Assembly: GCA_028288925.1 (NCBI GenBank)
Contig: JAQGHG010000024.1
Coordinates: 1-33,486 of the forward strand
Direction of reading: 5' to 3'
From: Patescibacteria group bacterium
Lineage (GTDB): Bacteria > Patescibacteriota > Saccharimonadia > UBA4664
Length of the DNA: 33,486 nucleotides
Below are positions 15,344 through 24,205 of the stretch, piece by piece (position 1 is the first letter of the stretch; the number at the start of each line of letters is the position of its first letter). Both the position numbers and the translations under genes were made by a program. The notes below the pieces were generated by a model, which saw only the letters and a list, made by a program, of their open reading frames with translations, was not told where the DNA came from and searched no databases.

Positions 15344-15364
15344 TTACTGTATTTGGTACAGTAA
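15344..15364. promoter_or_regulatory. Palindromic operator between the LUD and HxlR genes
   Basis: TTACTGTA, TTTGG, TACAGTAA: perfect 8-bp arms with a 5-bp spacer, 34 bp upstream of the LUD start and 42 bp upstream of the HxlR start. This is the usual size and place for an HxlR-family operator. Assignment to this regulator is inference. Confidence 0.65.
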
Positions 15365-15405
15365 TGTCACTATACGGCTATTAGTTTACAAAGTAAAGTA
15401 TTTTT

Positions 15406-15741
15406 ATGAACGAATTTGATAAAGAATGTACCGAGCTCAAAGGCGCCTTAGATATTTTGGGCGACCGGTGGTCGGCCGTCATCCTTTGGAGTATCAACGA
15501 GCGGCCCCGGCGGTTCGGGGAGATTCAGAAGAGCGTGCAAGGCATTAATTCGCGCACACTGACGCAGCGCCTACAGGCTCTGGAAGATGAGGGCCTGATA
15601 ACGCGGCACGAATTCAAGGAATACCCGCCGCGGACGGAGTACCGCATTACGCCCAAGGGCGTCGAGCTAGAGCCGGTGTTTACGGCCATGATGGCGTGGG
15701 CGCAGAAGCATGTGTTTAAGGGCAAAGATTTAGCTGAGTAA
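15406..15741 (+). CDS. HxlR-family transcriptional regulator, 111 aa
   Basis: A winged-helix protein of the HxlR family: CTELKGALDILGDRWSAVILW, RPRRFGEIQKSVQGINSRTLTQRLQALEDEGLI and the wing YPPRTEYRITPKG. Cys8 sits at the position used for thiol sensing in YodB/HypR-type members, which makes oxidative or electrophile sensing possible. TAAAGT (15394-15399) ends 6 nt before the ATG, so the mRNA is probably leaderless. The 3' end overlaps the convergent Nudix gene by 12 bp. The likely target is the divergent LUD gene through the shared palindrome. Confidence 0.88.
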   Translation: MNEFDKECTELKGALDILGDRWSAVILWSINERPRRFGEIQKSVQGINSRTLTQRLQALEDEGLITRHEFKEYPPRTEYRITPKGVELEPVFTAMMAWAQKHVFKGKDLAE

Positions 15742-16131
15742 CCCTTTGGCGTGCAAATCTTCAAATATGAGGTGATCGACGGGGCTGGTGAGTTCGATCT
15801 GGCTGTAGCTGAGGAAATCAAGCTTCTCGATTTCTGAGCTGGGCGTGAGCGTACCATGGTAATCGGCGGTGTAGCAGGTCATGCGGACGATGCGACCTTC
15901 AGCTTTGCCGTGGGCTTGGGCCTCGAAGGTTCCGTAGTGTTTGATACTTTCGGGGACGAGGCCGACGGTGAGTTCTTCTTGGACCTCGCGAATGAGGGCG
16001 TCTTGGTCGGATTCGCCGGCTTCGCGCTTGCCGCCGGGGATGTACCAAGTGTCCTTGCCCTTGCTGACGGTGCCGAGGATTTTGCCATCTTTGAGGTGAA
16101 TATAGGCGAGTTTGTCGATGTAGCTAGGCAT
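15730..16131 (-). CDS. Nudix hydrolase, 133 aa
   Basis: A single Nudix domain with a complete Nudix box: GGKREAGESDQDALIREVQEEL, matching GX5EX7REUXEEXGU apart from the last positions. Such enzymes hydrolyse nucleoside diphosphates linked to another moiety; the substrate is not predictable. GGAG lies 7 nt before ATG 16131. It starts 14 nt after the arginase stop on the same strand, so it is probably second in an arginase operon. It overlaps the convergent HxlR gene by 12 bp. Confidence 0.9.
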   Translation of the reverse strand: MPSYIDKLAYIHLKDGKILGTVSKGKDTWYIPGGKREAGESDQDALIREVQEELTVGLVPESIKHYGTFEAQAHGKAEGRIVRMTCYTADYHGTLTPSSEIEKLDFLSYSQIELTSPVDHLIFEDLHAKGLLS

Positions 16132-16145
16132 TGTTTGGCTCCAGG

Positions 16146-17090
16146 TTAATTGATTTGGTTGCGGGCCATGTAGTTGGTGTACCAGGAATAGTTGTGGCCG
16201 AAGAACTTGGCGATGAGCTCGATGCCGAGTTCGGCGGTTTTGGACTGCTCGTCGTGGAGGGGATTGTACTCGACGACGTCGACGCCGACGACGTTGGCGT
16301 GGTGGCCGATGTATTCGGCGATGGTGGCGATTTCGCGGTAGGTGAGGCCTTTGGCGTTGGGCATGCCGGCGCCGGGCGCGTAGAGGCGGTCGATGACGTC
16401 GAGGTCGAGGCTAATCCAGACGTTCGGGACACGGGTGGCGAGGTCGTCGACCATGGCTAGGAGGGGCGCCAGGTTGGACTTGAGCAGGTCGAAGAGGCTG
16501 AAGGTGGCGAGGTCTTCGCGCCCGATGAGGTCGAGCTCGGGCTGGTCCCAGTCGCTGCCGCCGATATGGAGCAGGTTTTGCTTGGCGATTTTGATTTCGG
16601 GGGTGTGGACGTGGGCGAGCTCGGGCGCGCCGAAGCCCATGAGCGATGCCAGGTGCATGCCGTGGATGTTGCCGCTGAGGGTGGTGTCGGCGGTGTTCAT
16701 GTCGCCGTGGGCGTCGAGGTAGATGAGGCCGAGCTCGCCGCCGAGGGCGGTCGAAGCGCCGGAAACGAGGCCGAGGGTCATGGAGTGGTCGCCGCCGAGG
16801 CCGATGACGCGGCGGCCGCCGCGTACGAGCTGCTCGGTGAGCTTGGCGGATTTGTTTGATACGCGAATAATCTCCCCGGCGTAGCGCAGGCGGGGATTGC
16901 CGGGCTCCAGCTGGGCGCGGTCGGCGACGGTGATGGTGCCTTCGTCGCGCACTGCCAGGCCGGCTCCGGCCAGCTTGTCGATAATGCCGGCGTAGCGGAA
17001 GGCATCCGGGCCGATGTCGACGCCGAGGTTTTGGGCGCCGAGGTCGAGCGGCACGCCGATGAGCGAGTAGGGGGTGGAGGGTTTTGTCAT
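16146..17090 (-). CDS. Arginase-family ureohydrolase, probably arginase, 314 aa
   Basis: A binuclear Mn ureohydrolase with GLGGDHS (97-103), YLDAHGDMNT (124-133), SGNIHGMHLAS (139-149), SLDLDVID (227-234) and VDVVEYNP (270-277). The SGNxHG segment after DAHGD is the form seen in arginases rather than agmatinases, so arginine to ornithine plus urea is the best guess. TAAAAT (17097-17102) ends 6 nt before ATG 17090, which predicts a leaderless mRNA. The second copy of the 73-bp palindromic element lies 56 bp upstream of the start. A Nudix gene follows in the same direction. Confidence 0.88.
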   Translation of the reverse strand: MTKPSTPYSLIGVPLDLGAQNLGVDIGPDAFRYAGIIDKLAGAGLAVRDEGTITVADRAQLEPGNPRLRYAGEIIRVSNKSAKLTEQLVRGGRRVIGLGGDHSMTLGLVSGASTALGGELGLIYLDAHGDMNTADTTLSGNIHGMHLASLMGFGAPELAHVHTPEIKIAKQNLLHIGGSDWDQPELDLIGREDLATFSLFDLLKSNLAPLLAMVDDLATRVPNVWISLDLDVIDRLYAPGAGMPNAKGLTYREIATIAEYIGHHANVVGVDVVEYNPLHDEQSKTAELGIELIAKFFGHNYSWYTNYMARNQIN

Positions 17091-17145
17091 AGGGTTATTT
17101 TACACTGAGTTGTGCGGGACGATGGACTGGTGTAGGCTCGCGATA

Positions 17146-17222
17146 TTTAACCCATATATGGTATAGAGATTTCAAACTGAGCACGCTTGAATTAGGTCTG
17201 CGTATACCATATATGGGTTAAA
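17146..17222. repeat. 73-bp palindromic element, copy 2 (arms extended to 20 bp)
   Basis: The arms (TTTAACCCATATATGGTATA at 17146-17165 and its complement at 17203-17222) contain the same 17-bp sequence as copy 1, and the distance between core arms is again 39 nt. By manual comparison the 39-nt centre matches copy 1 at 22 of 39 positions in inverted orientation but only 12 in direct orientation, so the copies look homologous and inverted. It lies between the pheA-like stop and the arginase promoter. Confidence 0.8.
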
Positions 17223-17260
17223 AATACCTATACGTTCTGATACATGTGCTGTCCGATAAG

Positions 17261-17830
17261 TCAGGCGTGCTTGGTGAAGACCATAAACTCGGTGTGGTTG
17301 GACTGGTCGTTTTGAATATTGGTCTTGAGGATTTTCAGACCGAAGCGCTCGGCGGCTGAGCGAGAGGCAATCACGGCCGTAGAGGGCTTGAGTTTGCCGG
17401 CGGCGAGGTCGCGGGCGGCCAGGGCGGTGTCGGCGTATTCGGCTTGGGGGGTATCGGGCCAAGCGCGGTGAAGGTATTTGTTGCTCTGGACGAGCGCTGG
17501 AAGCTGGGAAACAATTTCGGTGACATCGGCCGGCTTGGTGCCGGGCAATACCATGAGGTTCTGGTGGACGGAGATAGTGATAATTTCGAGGATCTTATAT
17601 GTGTAATCGGCCGAAGCGTAGAGGTTCTCCAGCACAAATCCCGCGTTGGAGTTGCGGATGGGCACAATGCCCAGACCGGCCTTGCCGGAGGCGACCTGGC
17701 CGAACGCGCCATGAGCCGTGCCGACGTAGACGAATTCGGCTTCCTGGTGCGTATTGGCCAAGTATTCGCGGGCGGCTTCCTCGGTGAAAGACCCGGCGAT
17801 GGCGGAAATGGCGATAGTGGTATGGCTCAT
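17261..17830 (-). CDS. Prephenate-dehydratase-like protein with altered motifs, 189 aa
   Basis: The fold signature is that of PheA/PDT, which converts prephenate to phenylpyruvate: AIAGSFTEEAA, GIVPIRNSNAGFVLENL, IASRSAAERFGL and a C-terminal NHTEFMVF. Key motifs deviate: the usual PIENS is PIRNS, and the TRF motif reads TEF. There is no C-terminal ACT domain, so Phe feedback is absent. ATG 17830 (MSHTTIAISAIAG) is preferred; the tracked 17848 start adds six residues. The protein could be a diverged dehydratase or a related periplasmic-binding-like fold with another role. The gene lies just downstream of the terminator of the RNA at 17860-18401. Confidence 0.7.
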   Translation of the reverse strand: MSHTTIAISAIAGSFTEEAAREYLANTHQEAEFVYVGTAHGAFGQVASGKAGLGIVPIRNSNAGFVLENLYASADYTYKILEIITISVHQNLMVLPGTKPADVTEIVSQLPALVQSNKYLHRAWPDTPQAEYADTALAARDLAAGKLKPSTAVIASRSAAERFGLKILKTNIQNDQSNHTEFMVFTKHA

Positions 17831-17859
17831 AGTTTTAGAAGGTAGCATGGAATGAGTTC

Positions 17860-17890
17860 AAAAAGAAGAAGGAGCAGCCGAAGCTACTCC
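17860..17890 (-). terminator. Intrinsic terminator of the minus-strand RNA
   Basis: On the minus strand, GGAGTAGC, a UUCG tetraloop and GCTGCTCC (one A-C mismatch), followed by TTCTTCTTTTT. The C(UUCG)G loop and U-tract fix its direction. It could instead be a leader attenuator of the pheA-like gene. Confidence 0.8.
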
Positions 17891-18401
17891 GTTTCAGTCG
17901 GGTCCGAGAAGACCTGACCAAGGGGTGGAACGCGAGTCCCGCGGTGGCCGGTGGCCACAGGTGGATCACAGATCCAAGTAAGATGTGCATCTTGAGGCTT
18001 GGCGGAGGGCCAAACAAGGATGACATCCTAGGCAAAGCGGGCGGCTATAAGCTTGGCTGGGAGCCAAAACTTAGCGGGCCGGCTTAGAGGAGACAAAGGT
18101 CTCAACTCTTGCCTGAGGGGCGAGGACTTGTGATGCGATCACGGCGTTTTGACACTCGGTGTCGCAGGCCGTGGTGGCAGTCGGGGCGCGGGCGTTTCAC
18201 GGCGGTGAGGCGGCGGGCAGGCAGGTCAGGAATGGTCCTGAGCCTGGCCTTTTGCCACTTGCTCGTGCTGAACGCGCGGAGGTTGTTTTGAGGCCTAGCC
18301 ACATGTTGTGCTAAGGCGCACGAGCATGGTTAGCTGGCCAAACGCAAACCTTCGGGTGAAGGAGCTTTCGGCGTGGCTGGCGTAACCATGCTACGCGGAA
18401 C
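17860..18401 (-). ncRNA. Unidentified structured RNA, about 540 nt
   Basis: No plausible coding frame exists across this stretch of more than 500 bases. It is bounded on the minus strand by a consensus promoter (TTGACA, 17 nt, TATGTT) and a UUCG-capped intrinsic terminator. Inside are about a dozen short perfect hairpins, for example GGATC/GATCC, AAGATG/CATCTT, AGGAT/ATCCT, GAGAC/GTCTC, GTGAT/ATCAC, TCAGGA/TCCTGA and CCTTC/GAAGG, and a 9-bp closing pair GCATGGTTA/TAACCATGC near the 5' end. I searched by eye for RNase P (GAAAGUCC, ACAGAA), tmRNA (T-arm TTCRA, CCA end), SRP and 5S signatures and found none. The purine-rich loops would suit the plus strand, so strand is not certain. It may also act as a long leader of the pheA-like gene. 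Confidence 0.6.
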
Positions 18402-18407
18402 ACTTTT

Positions 18408-18436
18408 AACATACGATTAACAGGTGCTTTTGTCAA
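18408..18436 (-). promoter_or_regulatory. Consensus promoter of the minus-strand RNA
   Basis: Perfect TTGACA (18431-18436 on the minus strand), a 17-nt spacer and TATGTT (18408-18413). It is among the best -35/-10 pairs in the window, as expected for a stable RNA. Confidence 0.75.
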
Positions 18437-18491
18437 GGGCGGACCCGCCTGAGTATGGCCTGATATGTCAGATATGGGCTACACTAAGCAC

Positions 18492-19838
18492 ATGAAATTT
18501 ACCCAATCTATCTTCAAAGCTTATGACATACGCGGTTTGGTCGGAACCGAGTTAACTCCGGAGCTCGCCGAAGCTGTGGGCCGGGCTCTGGCTGACTTTT
18601 TGCCGACGGAAGGGCCGGTAGCCGTCGGCTATGATATGCGGCCGGATTCTCAGGAACTGGCTGCCCAGGTGAAGGCTGGGCTGACGCGCCAAGGGCGCGA
18701 AGTGGTCGATATCGGCCAGGTGACAAGCGATATGATTTACTTTGCGATCGGGCGCTACAATTTTGCCGGCGGCGCTATGGTGACGGCCAGTCACAATCCG
18801 GGCAAGTATAACGGCATTAAGATTTACCGGGACAAGGTTCGGGCGGTGGGGTTAGATTCGGGCTTGGCCGAGATTCGTGATGCTATTGCTGCGGATAAGT
18901 TCAAAGCGCCGGCGGCCCAGCCGGGCGGGGTGCGGGAGCAAAATATTATAGCCGACTGGGTGGAGCATTGCCTCAAGTTTGTGACCTCGCCGCTCAAGCC
19001 GTACAAGGTGGCGATTGACGCCGGAAATGGCATGGCGGGAGCGATCTTGCCGCGTATTCAGTCGAAGCTGCCGTTTGAAGTAACCGAGCTGTATTATGAG
19101 CTGGACGGAACGTTTCCCAACCACGAAGCCAATCCGATGAAAATGGAAAATCTGGAAGACCTGATAGCGGCGGTCAAGCGCGATCATTTGGACTTCGGCG
19201 TGGCGTTCGACGGCGACGGTGACCGGGCGGCGCTGGTGGACGATCTGGGGCGGCCGGTGAATGGGAGCGATTTGCTCTCGATCGTGGCGCAGCATTATCT
19301 GCGGCTGTATCCCGGGGCCGAGATTGTGCACGAGGTGCGAACGAGCCGGGGGACCCAGGAGTTGATCAAGGAGTGGGGCGGTAAGCCGTTTCGGACCAAA
19401 GCGGGGCGTGTGAGCATCGGTACGGTGATGCGTGAGCGGGAGGCACCTTTCGGCGGCGAGACGACAGGGCATTTGTTTTTCCGGGAGAACTTTTATGCCG
19501 ACTCCGGTCTGATTGGAGCCTTGGTAGCGATAGTCGCCTTGAGCGAAAGCGGCAAAAAACTGTCTGAGCTCGTGGATGAATACCACCGCTACGCTACCGA
19601 TAATGAGGCGAACTTCGAGGTAGCTGACGCGAAGGTGGTCATCGCCCGGCTGAAGGCGGCTTATGCTGACGGCAAAATTGACGAGCTCGATGGGTTGACG
19701 GTGAATTACCCGGATTGGTGGTTCAATTTGCGCATCAGCAATACGGAGCCGGTAGTGCGGCTGAACATCGAGGCTGAGAATGACGCTACTTTGAGCAAGA
19801 AACGAACCGAAGTAGTGAAGCTCATATCCCAGATTTAA
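18492..19838 (+). CDS. Phosphomannomutase/phosphoglucomutase, 448 aa
   Basis: An alpha-D-phosphohexomutase with all four signature loops: the phosphoserine loop VTASHNPGKYNG, the metal loop FDGDGDR, the sugar loop GGETTGHLFF and the phosphate loop RISNTEP. It should interconvert mannose or glucose 1- and 6-phosphates for glycan precursors. The track starts at 18465, but ATG 18492 (MKFTQSIFKAYDIRG) matches the family start and is preceded by TACACT and 6 nt, so it is probably leaderless. A diverged paralogue follows 9 nt later, and two hexose-phosphate isomerases lie at 25.8-27.5 kb. Confidence 0.93.
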   Translation: MKFTQSIFKAYDIRGLVGTELTPELAEAVGRALADFLPTEGPVAVGYDMRPDSQELAAQVKAGLTRQGREVVDIGQVTSDMIYFAIGRYNFAGGAMVTASHNPGKYNGIKIYRDKVRAVGLDSGLAEIRDAIAADKFKAPAAQPGGVREQNIIADWVEHCLKFVTSPLKPYKVAIDAGNGMAGAILPRIQSKLPFEVTELYYELDGTFPNHEANPMKMENLEDLIAAVKRDHLDFGVAFDGDGDRAALVDDLGRPVNGSDLLSIVAQHYLRLYPGAEIVHEVRTSRGTQELIKEWGGKPFRTKAGRVSIGTVMREREAPFGGETTGHLFFRENFYADSGLIGALVAIVALSESGKKLSELVDEYHRYATDNEANFEVADAKVVIARLKAAYADGKIDELDGLTVNYPDWWFNLRISNTEPVVRLNIEAENDATLSKKRTEVVKLISQI

Positions 19839-19847
19839 GGAGTTTTG

Positions 19848-21296
19848 ATGAAGGTTAACCCTAATATTTTTCGTGGTTATGATTTGCGGGGGCTGGTGGG
19901 CGAGGACTTGAACCCGGAGATAGTTGAGCATTTGGGCAAGGCATACGGTACTTATTTGACCCGGCATGGTATCAAGGAGGCGGTGGTGGGCCGGGATTGT
20001 CGCGAGACGAGTCCGGTATACAGTGAGCGGCTGATAAAGGGTCTGAACCAAGCGGGTGTGGATGTGGTTGATATCGGCATGCTGATGGTCGGGATGTTTT
20101 ATTGGTCGCAGTATTTTTTGAAGCGGGAAGCGGGGGTGTATGTGAGCGCCTCGCATAATCCGCCTGAGTTCAACGGCTTTAAATTCGCCAATGGTTATTC
20201 TGAGACGTTGGTGTCGGATGGGATGCAGACGTTGCGGCGGCTGGTGGAAGAAGAAGACTATGATTTGGCGGAGTCTTCGGCTCCCTCGCGGCGACAGGAC
20301 ATCCAGCAGGATTATTACGACGACGTGCTGAAGCGGGTGCCGATTGGCAAGAGGCTCAAGGTGTTGGTGGATCCGAGCTGCACTACGGCTGGGGCGTTGG
20401 CGCCGGACTTGCTGCGGCAGGCCGGTTGCGAGGTGATAGAGCGAAATACCAATGTGGACCCGACGTTTCCTTTGGGCATTGCCGACCCTACCGAGACTCG
20501 TGTCGTGGAGCGCCTGAGCCGGGAAGTGCTGGAGGCTGGCGCCGATATCGGCTTTACTTACGACGCCGACGGAGACCGGATTGGGATCGTGGACGAGAAA
20601 GGTGGGATTATCTGGAACGATGTGCTGGTGGCGCTGTTCGCCACGGACGTGCTGAAGGATTATCCCGGCGCTACGATTATGTACAACACGCTATGTTCCA
20701 AGGCGGTGGTGGAGACTATTGAGGCCAACGGCGGCAAACCGTTTATGTGGCGAACGGGACACTCGTTCTTGAAGAAGAAAAACCAAGAGGTGAAAGCGGC
20801 GTTTATCGGGGAACTGTCCGGCCATTTCTTCTTTTCGGCGGATTTTCATAACCATGATGACGGATTTTATTCGACGTTGCGGTTGTTGCGGTTTTTGGCG
20901 CGGACTGATCAGAAGCTGAGCGATGCGGTAGCGAAGTTGCCGCATTATATTTCGAGCCCGGAGATTAAGGTGTCGTGCGATGACACCAAAAAAGTAGCTT
21001 TGGTAGAAGGTTTGGAGCCGATTTTGCAGAAGGATTATCCCACGGCTGAAGTGATTAGTGATGAGCGGGCCGGGGATGGTATCCGTCTGGATCTGCCGGA
21101 CGCGATGTTTGTGGTGCGATACTCGCAGAATGGTCCTTACTTGACGATTAAGTTTGAGGCTAAGACCCAGGAACGCTATGAGGAGCTGCGGGTTTACATC
21201 TCGGAGGTGTTGCATCGGTTTGAGCAAGTAGATTGGGAATCGAAGATTAGTACGAATGTAGAGGCACTGGTGCCTCTTGACGCTCAAAAAGCATAA
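19848..21296 (+). CDS. Second phosphohexomutase, variant phosphate loop, 482 aa
   Basis: The same superfamily as the preceding gene: YDLRGLVGEDL, the catalytic loop VSASHNPPEFNGF, the metal loop YDADGDRIGIVD and the sugar loop GELSGHFFF. The C-terminal phosphate-binding loop is RYSQNGP rather than RxSNTEP, so the substrate or its phosphate contact may differ. ATG 19848 is preferred over the tracked TTG 19845; AAGGAG lies 5-6 nt before it. The pair is cotranscribed. The gene ends just upstream of the CIRCE element. Confidence 0.9.
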   Translation: MKVNPNIFRGYDLRGLVGEDLNPEIVEHLGKAYGTYLTRHGIKEAVVGRDCRETSPVYSERLIKGLNQAGVDVVDIGMLMVGMFYWSQYFLKREAGVYVSASHNPPEFNGFKFANGYSETLVSDGMQTLRRLVEEEDYDLAESSAPSRRQDIQQDYYDDVLKRVPIGKRLKVLVDPSCTTAGALAPDLLRQAGCEVIERNTNVDPTFPLGIADPTETRVVERLSREVLEAGADIGFTYDADGDRIGIVDEKGGIIWNDVLVALFATDVLKDYPGATIMYNTLCSKAVVETIEANGGKPFMWRTGHSFLKKKNQEVKAAFIGELSGHFFFSADFHNHDDGFYSTLRLLRFLARTDQKLSDAVAKLPHYISSPEIKVSCDDTKKVALVEGLEPILQKDYPTAEVISDERAGDGIRLDLPDAMFVVRYSQNGPYLTIKFEAKTQERYEELRVYISEVLHRFEQVDWESKISTNVEALVPLDAQKA

Positions 21297-21309
21297 CGCT
21301 ACGCTTGGT

Positions 21310-21336
21310 TTGGCACTCGGTATTCAGGAGTGCTAA
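21310..21336 (+). promoter_or_regulatory. CIRCE element (HrcA operator) at the groES promoter
   Basis: TTGGCACTC, 9 nt, GAGTGCTAA: one base from the CIRCE consensus TTAGCACTC-N9-GAGTGCTAA. TTGGCA and TAATAT (18-nt spacer) place the promoter on top of it, so HrcA should repress groESL. hrcA itself is not in the window. Confidence 0.92.
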
Positions 21337-21380
21337 TATAGAGTTACATTGTTTGAGAGATTAACAACAAGGAGCGAAAC

Positions 21381-21644
21381 ATGGCATTACATCCGCTAGC
21401 AGATCGTATCGTAGCCAAGTCAGTCGAGGCTGAATCCACTAGTCCGGCCGGGATCTTATTGCCTGAGCAGTCCAAGGAGAAGACTCAGGTCGCCAAGGTA
21501 TTGGCCGTCGGCAAGGACGTCAAAGAAGTGAAGGTCGGAGATAATATTATTCACTCGGAGTATGGTCCTAACCGCTTTAAGCAGGGTAGTGAAGAGTTGC
21601 TGATCGTCAAAGAAGAAGACGTTTTGGCCGTCGTGAAAGGTTAA
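21381..21644 (+). CDS. groS: Co-chaperonin GroES, 87 aa
   Basis: The full GroES fold in a slightly short form: PLADRIVAKSVEAESTSPAGILLPEQSKEKTQ (with the mobile loop) and VKVGDNIIHSEYGPNRFK, KEEDVLAVV. It caps the GroEL ring during protein folding. AAGGAG precedes the ATG with normal spacing, and the gene is controlled by the CIRCE element upstream. groEL follows after 9 nt. Confidence 0.97.
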   Translation: MALHPLADRIVAKSVEAESTSPAGILLPEQSKEKTQVAKVLAVGKDVKEVKVGDNIIHSEYGPNRFKQGSEELLIVKEEDVLAVVKG

Positions 21645-21653
21645 GGAGAGATT

Positions 21654-23321
<1,668 letters not shown>

Positions 23322-23352
23322 TCCAGCGCAACCCAGCTTAATCGCAAGAAAG

Positions 23353-23378
23353 AGGCCCTGTGGGGCCTTTTTCTTTTG
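23353..23378 (+). terminator. Intrinsic terminator of groESL
   Basis: AGGCCC, TGTG, GGGCCT followed by TTTTCTTTT. Confidence 0.85.
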
Positions 23379-23405
23379 GGTTTTTGACGAGGTTGGAGGT
23401 TCGGT

Positions 23406-23507
23406 CCCTGCCGAGGTCTGACCTTGAGCGAACGATTGTAACCAAGACTGACTGCTGTTTTCGGTGGCTCGCTCAAGGTCGGACCTTGCCTGTTTGCTCG
23501 GCAAGGG
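23406..23507. other. Structured intergenic element with two AGGTC-N-GACCT palindromes
   Basis: The 240-bp gap between groEL and the RsbW-like gene holds long inverted arms: GGTCTGACCTTGAGCGA (23415-23431) against TCGCTCAAGGTCGGACC (23469-23485), one mismatch in 17. They extend to CCCTGCCGAG/CTCGGCAAGGG with an 11-nt insertion. Each arm also contains its own small palindrome, AGGTCTGACCT and AGGTCGGACCT, 62 bp apart. It could be an RNA structure, a looping operator or a remnant repeat. Confidence 0.55.
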
Positions 23508-23619
23508 TTCGAGATTTGGCGCCTAGGTTCTTGTAATTTTCGACTCAATATGGCATGGTGAGGATGTTCACACCTGCATTCAGTGGGTTTTTGACAATCG
23601 ATCGACCTAGGAGGGGCCT

Positions 23620-24072
23620 ATGCTACACAGTGTTCTGCCGTCCACAGATGGCAGGCAGTCCGACCCTGGAGTTCACCAGTTCCGGGTAACTCCGCGTCCC
23701 GAAGCTGTGAATCAGGCCCGCCATATGGTGGCGTCTATTCTGGCGGAATGGGGGGTGGATGAGGCGGCCAAGGACGAGTTTGTCCTCGTCCTCTCCGAGA
23801 TCGTAACCAATGCCGTGGAGCACGTGGAGCACTCAGATACTTGGGTGACTCTGACGGTCATCTGGGCCAACGGTCCCTGCCTCAGGGTCTGTGACGGCAG
23901 CCCCGAGATACCCATTACCCCAGGTGTAGCTCCAGACTGGAGCGCCGAGCACGGCCGGGGCTTGTTCATGGCCAGTGTGCTGGGTACTCTGAGTTGGCAA
24001 CTGCTGCCAGACGGCCGAAAGGCCTGCTGCTGGTACGCGCGCCCTCAGGATGCGGAATCGAGGGCTGCATGA
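23620..24072 (+). CDS. RsbW-like anti-sigma/serine kinase ATPase domain protein, 150 aa
   Basis: A GHKL/HATPase_c_2-type domain resembling the many stand-alone RsbW-like regulators of Actinobacteria. The N-box is LSEIVTNAVEHVEH (E60, N64), the G1-like segment is RVCDGSPEIP (92-94) and the G2 segment is HGRGLFMA (111-118). Known relatives bind sigma factors or phosphorylate anti-anti-sigma proteins; no sigma or STAS partner is adjacent, so the partner is unknown. AGGAGGGG precedes ATG 23620. It has its own terminator, and its Trp/Cys content and codon use differ from neighbours, which suggests transfer, possibly from an actinobacterial host (inference). Confidence 0.78.
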   Translation: MLHSVLPSTDGRQSDPGVHQFRVTPRPEAVNQARHMVASILAEWGVDEAAKDEFVLVLSEIVTNAVEHVEHSDTWVTLTVIWANGPCLRVCDGSPEIPITPGVAPDWSAEHGRGLFMASVLGTLSWQLLPDGRKACCWYARPQDAESRAA

Positions 24073-24085
24073 GTGGTCGGTATCC

Positions 24086-24170
24086 GTCGAGTGGTTCTGG
24101 GGGCGTGGCTTGTGCCCGCCTCCAGAACTGTAATCGTTTTTGGTAGAGGCAAAGGCCTCTCTTTTGTTTG
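24086..24170 (+). terminator. Tandem hairpins ending the RsbW-like gene
   Basis: A larger hairpin (GTTCTGG...CCAGAAC, with TCGTTTTTGG after it) is followed by AGAGGC, AAAG, GCCTCT (24145-24160) and CTTTTGTTTG. The second is the better intrinsic terminator. Confidence 0.75.
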
Positions 24171-24205
24171 TTTTGATTTAGGGTTGAAAATGCTAGGCTT
24201 AGGGT

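Noticed and set aside
17918-17943. T-box-like string AGGGGTGGAACGCGAGTCCC on the plus strand
   Set aside because: A T-box lies at the 3' end of a leader, but here less than 80 nt of non-coding sequence is upstream and the next plus-strand gene is over 500 nt away with its own leaderless promoter.
18343-18384. tmRNA tag-like frame ANLRVKELSAWLA-stop starting GCA AAC
   Set aside because: No T-arm, encoded CCA or acceptor-stem partner exists on either side, also not in a permuted arrangement.
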